Notes under the pieces: generated by a model
Databases searched by the model: none
What the model was told of the DNA's origin: nothing
What the model saw: the letters and a program-made list of their open reading frames with translations, nothing else
Position numbers and translations under genes: made by a program
Shown: positions 6,391-7,986 of the stretch, piece by piece
Numbering within the stretch: the first letter of the stretch is position 1
Layout of the letters: every line of letters starts with the position of its first letter
Source of the DNA: a bacterium
Lineage (GTDB): Bacteria > Planctomycetota > J058 > JAJDCP01
Reading direction: 5' to 3'
Assembly: GCA_030428695.1 (NCBI GenBank)
Contig: JAUIEM010000429.1
Location: 1-7,986 of the forward strand
Length of the DNA stretch: 7,986 nucleotides

Positions 6391-7516
6391 CTACCAGGCC
6401 TCGACGAAACGCAGCTACGACCGCTCGTTGCGCGCCTTCCTCGACTGGTTCGGACGCGCGCCGCACCTCGCGACGCGCGAAGACGTCCGGGCCTTTCTCG
6501 AGGTTCTCGTCGACGGAGGGCTCGGCGCATCGTCGGTCAGCACCCACCTCTCCGCACTGCGGACGGTCTTCGACCGCATGTGCGGGCGGGAGCTCACCCT
6601 CGGGCTGGCCATCCCGCGGCGACCGAAACGAGTGCCGGTGGTCCTGAGCGAGGCGGAGGTCGTACGCGTCCTCGAGGCGGCGCCGTCCTTGCGGGACAAG
6701 CTCCTGCTCGGGCTGCTGTACGCGGCAGGCCTGCGTGTCAGCGAGGTGGTGCGGCTGCGTTGGGCGGACATCGACTTCGCCCGACGCCAGCTCCGCGTGC
6801 GCCTCGGGAAGGGTCGCCGCGACCGGATGGCCCTCCTGCCCCTCTGCCTCGAAGAGCCACTGCGGGGCCTGGCGGGACTCTCCCGGCCTTCAGGCTTCCT
6901 GTTCCCGGGCGAGCGCGGGGGGCGCTACCTCAGCAAGCGCACGGTGCAGCGGGCGATGGCCCGGGCGGTGTCGATTGCCGGGATTGGCAAGAAGGCCACC
7001 CCACATACCTTGCGGCACTCCTTTGCGACGCACCTGCTCGAGCACGGCACCGACATCCGCTTCATCCAGGTACTGCTCGGGCACGCGCGGCTCGATACGA
7101 CCGTCATCTACACGAAGGTCGCGCGGCGCATGACGCGGACCATCGAGAGCCCCCTCGACCGGCTGCACGGGAAGTCTCCTGTCATCGATGCGCCTCCTGT
7201 GGTTGAGCCGCCGCAGCGGGTGGGGACCATGCAGGTGCACGTCTCGGTAGAGCCTGACGGGCGCTCGGGGAGCGCGCGGATCTCGGTCGCAACTTCACGC
7301 GGGCCGCTCGCCCTCGAAGGCATCACCCTGCGCGAAGAGCGCAAGGGGTGGGTCAGCCTCCATCTCCCGCCCCTGGAGTCCTGGGAGCCGGTCTTGCGGT
7401 GGCTGTCGGTGGCGCAACGGGAGCGGATCGAGAGCGCCGGGTTCTACCGCCAGCTCCAGGAGGTCGTGACGCGCCGTTTCTTGCGGGCCCGGGGGCAGCG
7501 TGTGGGAGGCGGCTGA
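6377..7516 (+). CDS. Tyrosine recombinase/integrase with an unusual C-terminal extension
   Basis: This is a site-specific tyrosine recombinase of about 379 residues. Numbering from the GTG at 6377, the N-terminal SAM-like core-binding domain covers about residues 7-75 and the catalytic domain about 88-263. All six active-site residues are visible: Arg120 (GLRVSE), Lys146 (GKG), His210 and Arg213 (HTLRH), His236 (LLGH) and nucleophile Tyr245 (VIYTK). The ending SPLDRL (258-263) resembles integron-type and insertion-sequence-associated integrases, but the extra helix insert typical of integron integrases is absent. Residues 264-379 form an added region beginning with a Pro/Val linker. Its pattern of strands, then GITLREERKGWVSLHLPP, then a helix (WEPVL to QLQEVV), loosely recalls SpoVG; that is inference. 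The GTG at 6377 was chosen because AGGA precedes it by six bases and third-position G/C bias starts near there. The frame opens earlier, with a GTG at 6311 (401 residues). Confidence 0.93.
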   Translation: MNQTGYQASTKRSYDRSLRAFLDWFGRAPHLATREDVRAFLEVLVDGGLGASSVSTHLSALRTVFDRMCGRELTLGLAIPRRPKRVPVVLSEAEVVRVLEAAPSLRDKLLLGLLYAAGLRVSEVVRLRWADIDFARRQLRVRLGKGRRDRMALLPLCLEEPLRGLAGLSRPSGFLFPGERGGRYLSKRTVQRAMARAVSIAGIGKKATPHTLRHSFATHLLEHGTDIRFIQVLLGHARLDTTVIYTKVARRMTRTIESPLDRLHGKSPVIDAPPVVEPPQRVGTMQVHVSVEPDGRSGSARISVATSRGPLALEGITLREERKGWVSLHLPPLESWEPVLRWLSVAQRERIESAGFYRQLQEVVTRRFLRARGQRVGGG

Positions 7517-7936
7517 GGGCCGGATGGGCCACCGGGTCGTGACCGGAGTGCGGCGCGCTGGATCGCGTCGGCGCGCACAGCTCCGATTCGCAGCGGGGCG
7601 GGGCTTCGGGGGCGTTGGGCTGGAGGTTCCTTGACGCTGCGGGCCTGGCGCTTCTCGATCGGGTGGAGGCTCTTCCGTTTCTGTTGGCCGCGTGGGGGGG
7701 TCCGGGTTGCTGGGCTGAACTGGACTTTCTTGATTGTTGCCCCCGTCGGGAGCCTGCTCGCTCGCAGGCGCCCGGCGGGGGTGCTTTGTTGAGGTCGCGG
7801 GTGTTGCGCTCGGCGGGTGGCAGCGCGGTGGTGTCGGGTAATGTGGGGCTCGAGCGGAATGGGCGACAGGTTGGGTGGTGGGTGGGGCATTGGCAGGGCC
7901 GGAAGCAAGTGTTTGCATCGTCAGCACTAATTCTAC
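7517..7936. other. Gene-free, G+T-rich stretch downstream of the recombinase
   Basis: About 420 bases with no credible gene. The plus strand is markedly rich in G and T: 44 of 60 bases in 7681-7740 and 43 of 60 in 7801-7860. The minus strand stays open for up to about 210 codons here, but this is a by-product of the skew: the translations are low-complexity Pro/Ala/Arg/Thr. The skew stops abruptly near 7920, where A, C and T dominate. Apart from the hairpin at 7739-7782, no feature is recognised. Confidence 0.55.
7739..7782 (+). terminator. Long hairpin, possible terminator downstream of the recombinase
   Basis: CCCCCGTCGGGAGCCTGC (7740-7757) folds onto GCAGGCGCCCGGCGGGGG (7764-7781) around a 6-base loop, with one T-G wobble and one A-G mismatch in an 18-position stem. 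It is followed by TGCTTTGTT, a weak T-rich tail. It lies about 220 bases after the recombinase stop, so it may terminate that transcript, but the poor T-tract leaves a structural DNA role open. Confidence 0.45.
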
Positions 7937-7940
7937 TTGC

Positions 7941-7962
7941 TACTGACCTCCGCACAAATTCC
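7941..7962. repeat. Third copy of the TGACCTCC-type repeat near the right edge
   Basis: TACTGACCTCC followed by a diverged GCACAAATTCC. It is a direct copy of the left tip of the MITE-like element (5383-5400) and an inverted copy of its right tip (5529-5549). It may be the end of another such element continuing past the window, or the right boundary of a unit carrying the recombinase. The sequence composition changes just before it. Confidence 0.5.
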
Positions 7963-7986
7963 TTTCCACACTCACGGACTCGAGAG

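Noticed and set aside
5519..6547. Minus-strand frame across the gene-free stretch and the small ORF
   Set aside because: No protein-like composition; it is open because of GC richness and partly antisense to the small ORF and recombinase. The EIPVNQ-like string it shares with the recombinase N-terminus is caused by the inverted repeat.
7295..7927. Minus-strand Pro/Ala/Thr-rich frames beyond the recombinase
   Set aside because: They reflect the G+T skew of the plus strand; no domains, no plausible start signals.
1..7986. CRISPR arrays, tRNA or rRNA genes
   Set aside because: No regularly spaced identical repeats and no tRNA- or rRNA-like stretches were seen on either strand.

Overview
The window looks like chromosomal DNA from a GC-rich, diderm (Gram-negative type) bacterium. 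The evidence is strong G/C preference at third codon positions, two lipoprotein-like signal peptides (on the SpoIID homologue and on the catalase-peroxidase), and a RuvB-SpoIID gene pair of the kind seen outside the classical Proteobacteria. I cannot name a genus; a deltaproteobacterial, myxobacterial or related candidate phylum is my best inference.

Left part, minus strand (1-2712): ruvB (Holliday-junction branch-migration motor) is followed after 17 bases by a SpoIID/LytB-type peptidoglycan lytic transglycosylase, and the pair ends in a hairpin-plus-T-tract terminator at 329-354. Beyond it lies a 103-codon piece of formate-tetrahydrofolate ligase (fhs) that starts abruptly after an in-frame TGA. 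It lacks the N-terminal third, and its broken edge sits in an imperfect copy of the sequence around the spoIID stop codon.

Middle (2713-5382): a 300-base divergent intergenic region with a dyad and a 20-base-phased direct repeat leads to a complete katG catalase-peroxidase on the plus strand. All haem, distal-pocket and Met-Tyr-Trp adduct residues are present. Unusually, it carries an N-terminal export signal ending in a lipobox-like Cys. It is a single-gene unit with its own terminator at 5353-5382.

Right part (5383-7986): accessory DNA. A 162-base MITE-like element (outer inverted repeats starting TGACCTCC, with a second palindrome nested inside) sits directly after the katG terminator. 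Next come about 470 bases without a gene, a small unknown ORF with a good ribosome binding site, and a tyrosine recombinase with the full R-K-H-R-H-Y catalytic set plus a 116-residue C-terminal extension. A long imperfect inverted repeat (6213-6390) joins the end of the small ORF to the start of the recombinase, and its best-paired segment covers the proposed recombinase start codon. This could be a translational switch or a recombination site. After the recombinase there is a gene-free, G+T-rich stretch with an 18-pair hairpin, and then a third copy of the TGACCTCC motif at 7941-7962. The small ORF, the recombinase, the large fold-back and the flanking motif copies together look like an uncharacterised mobile or recombination module. 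They are the most interesting part of the window.
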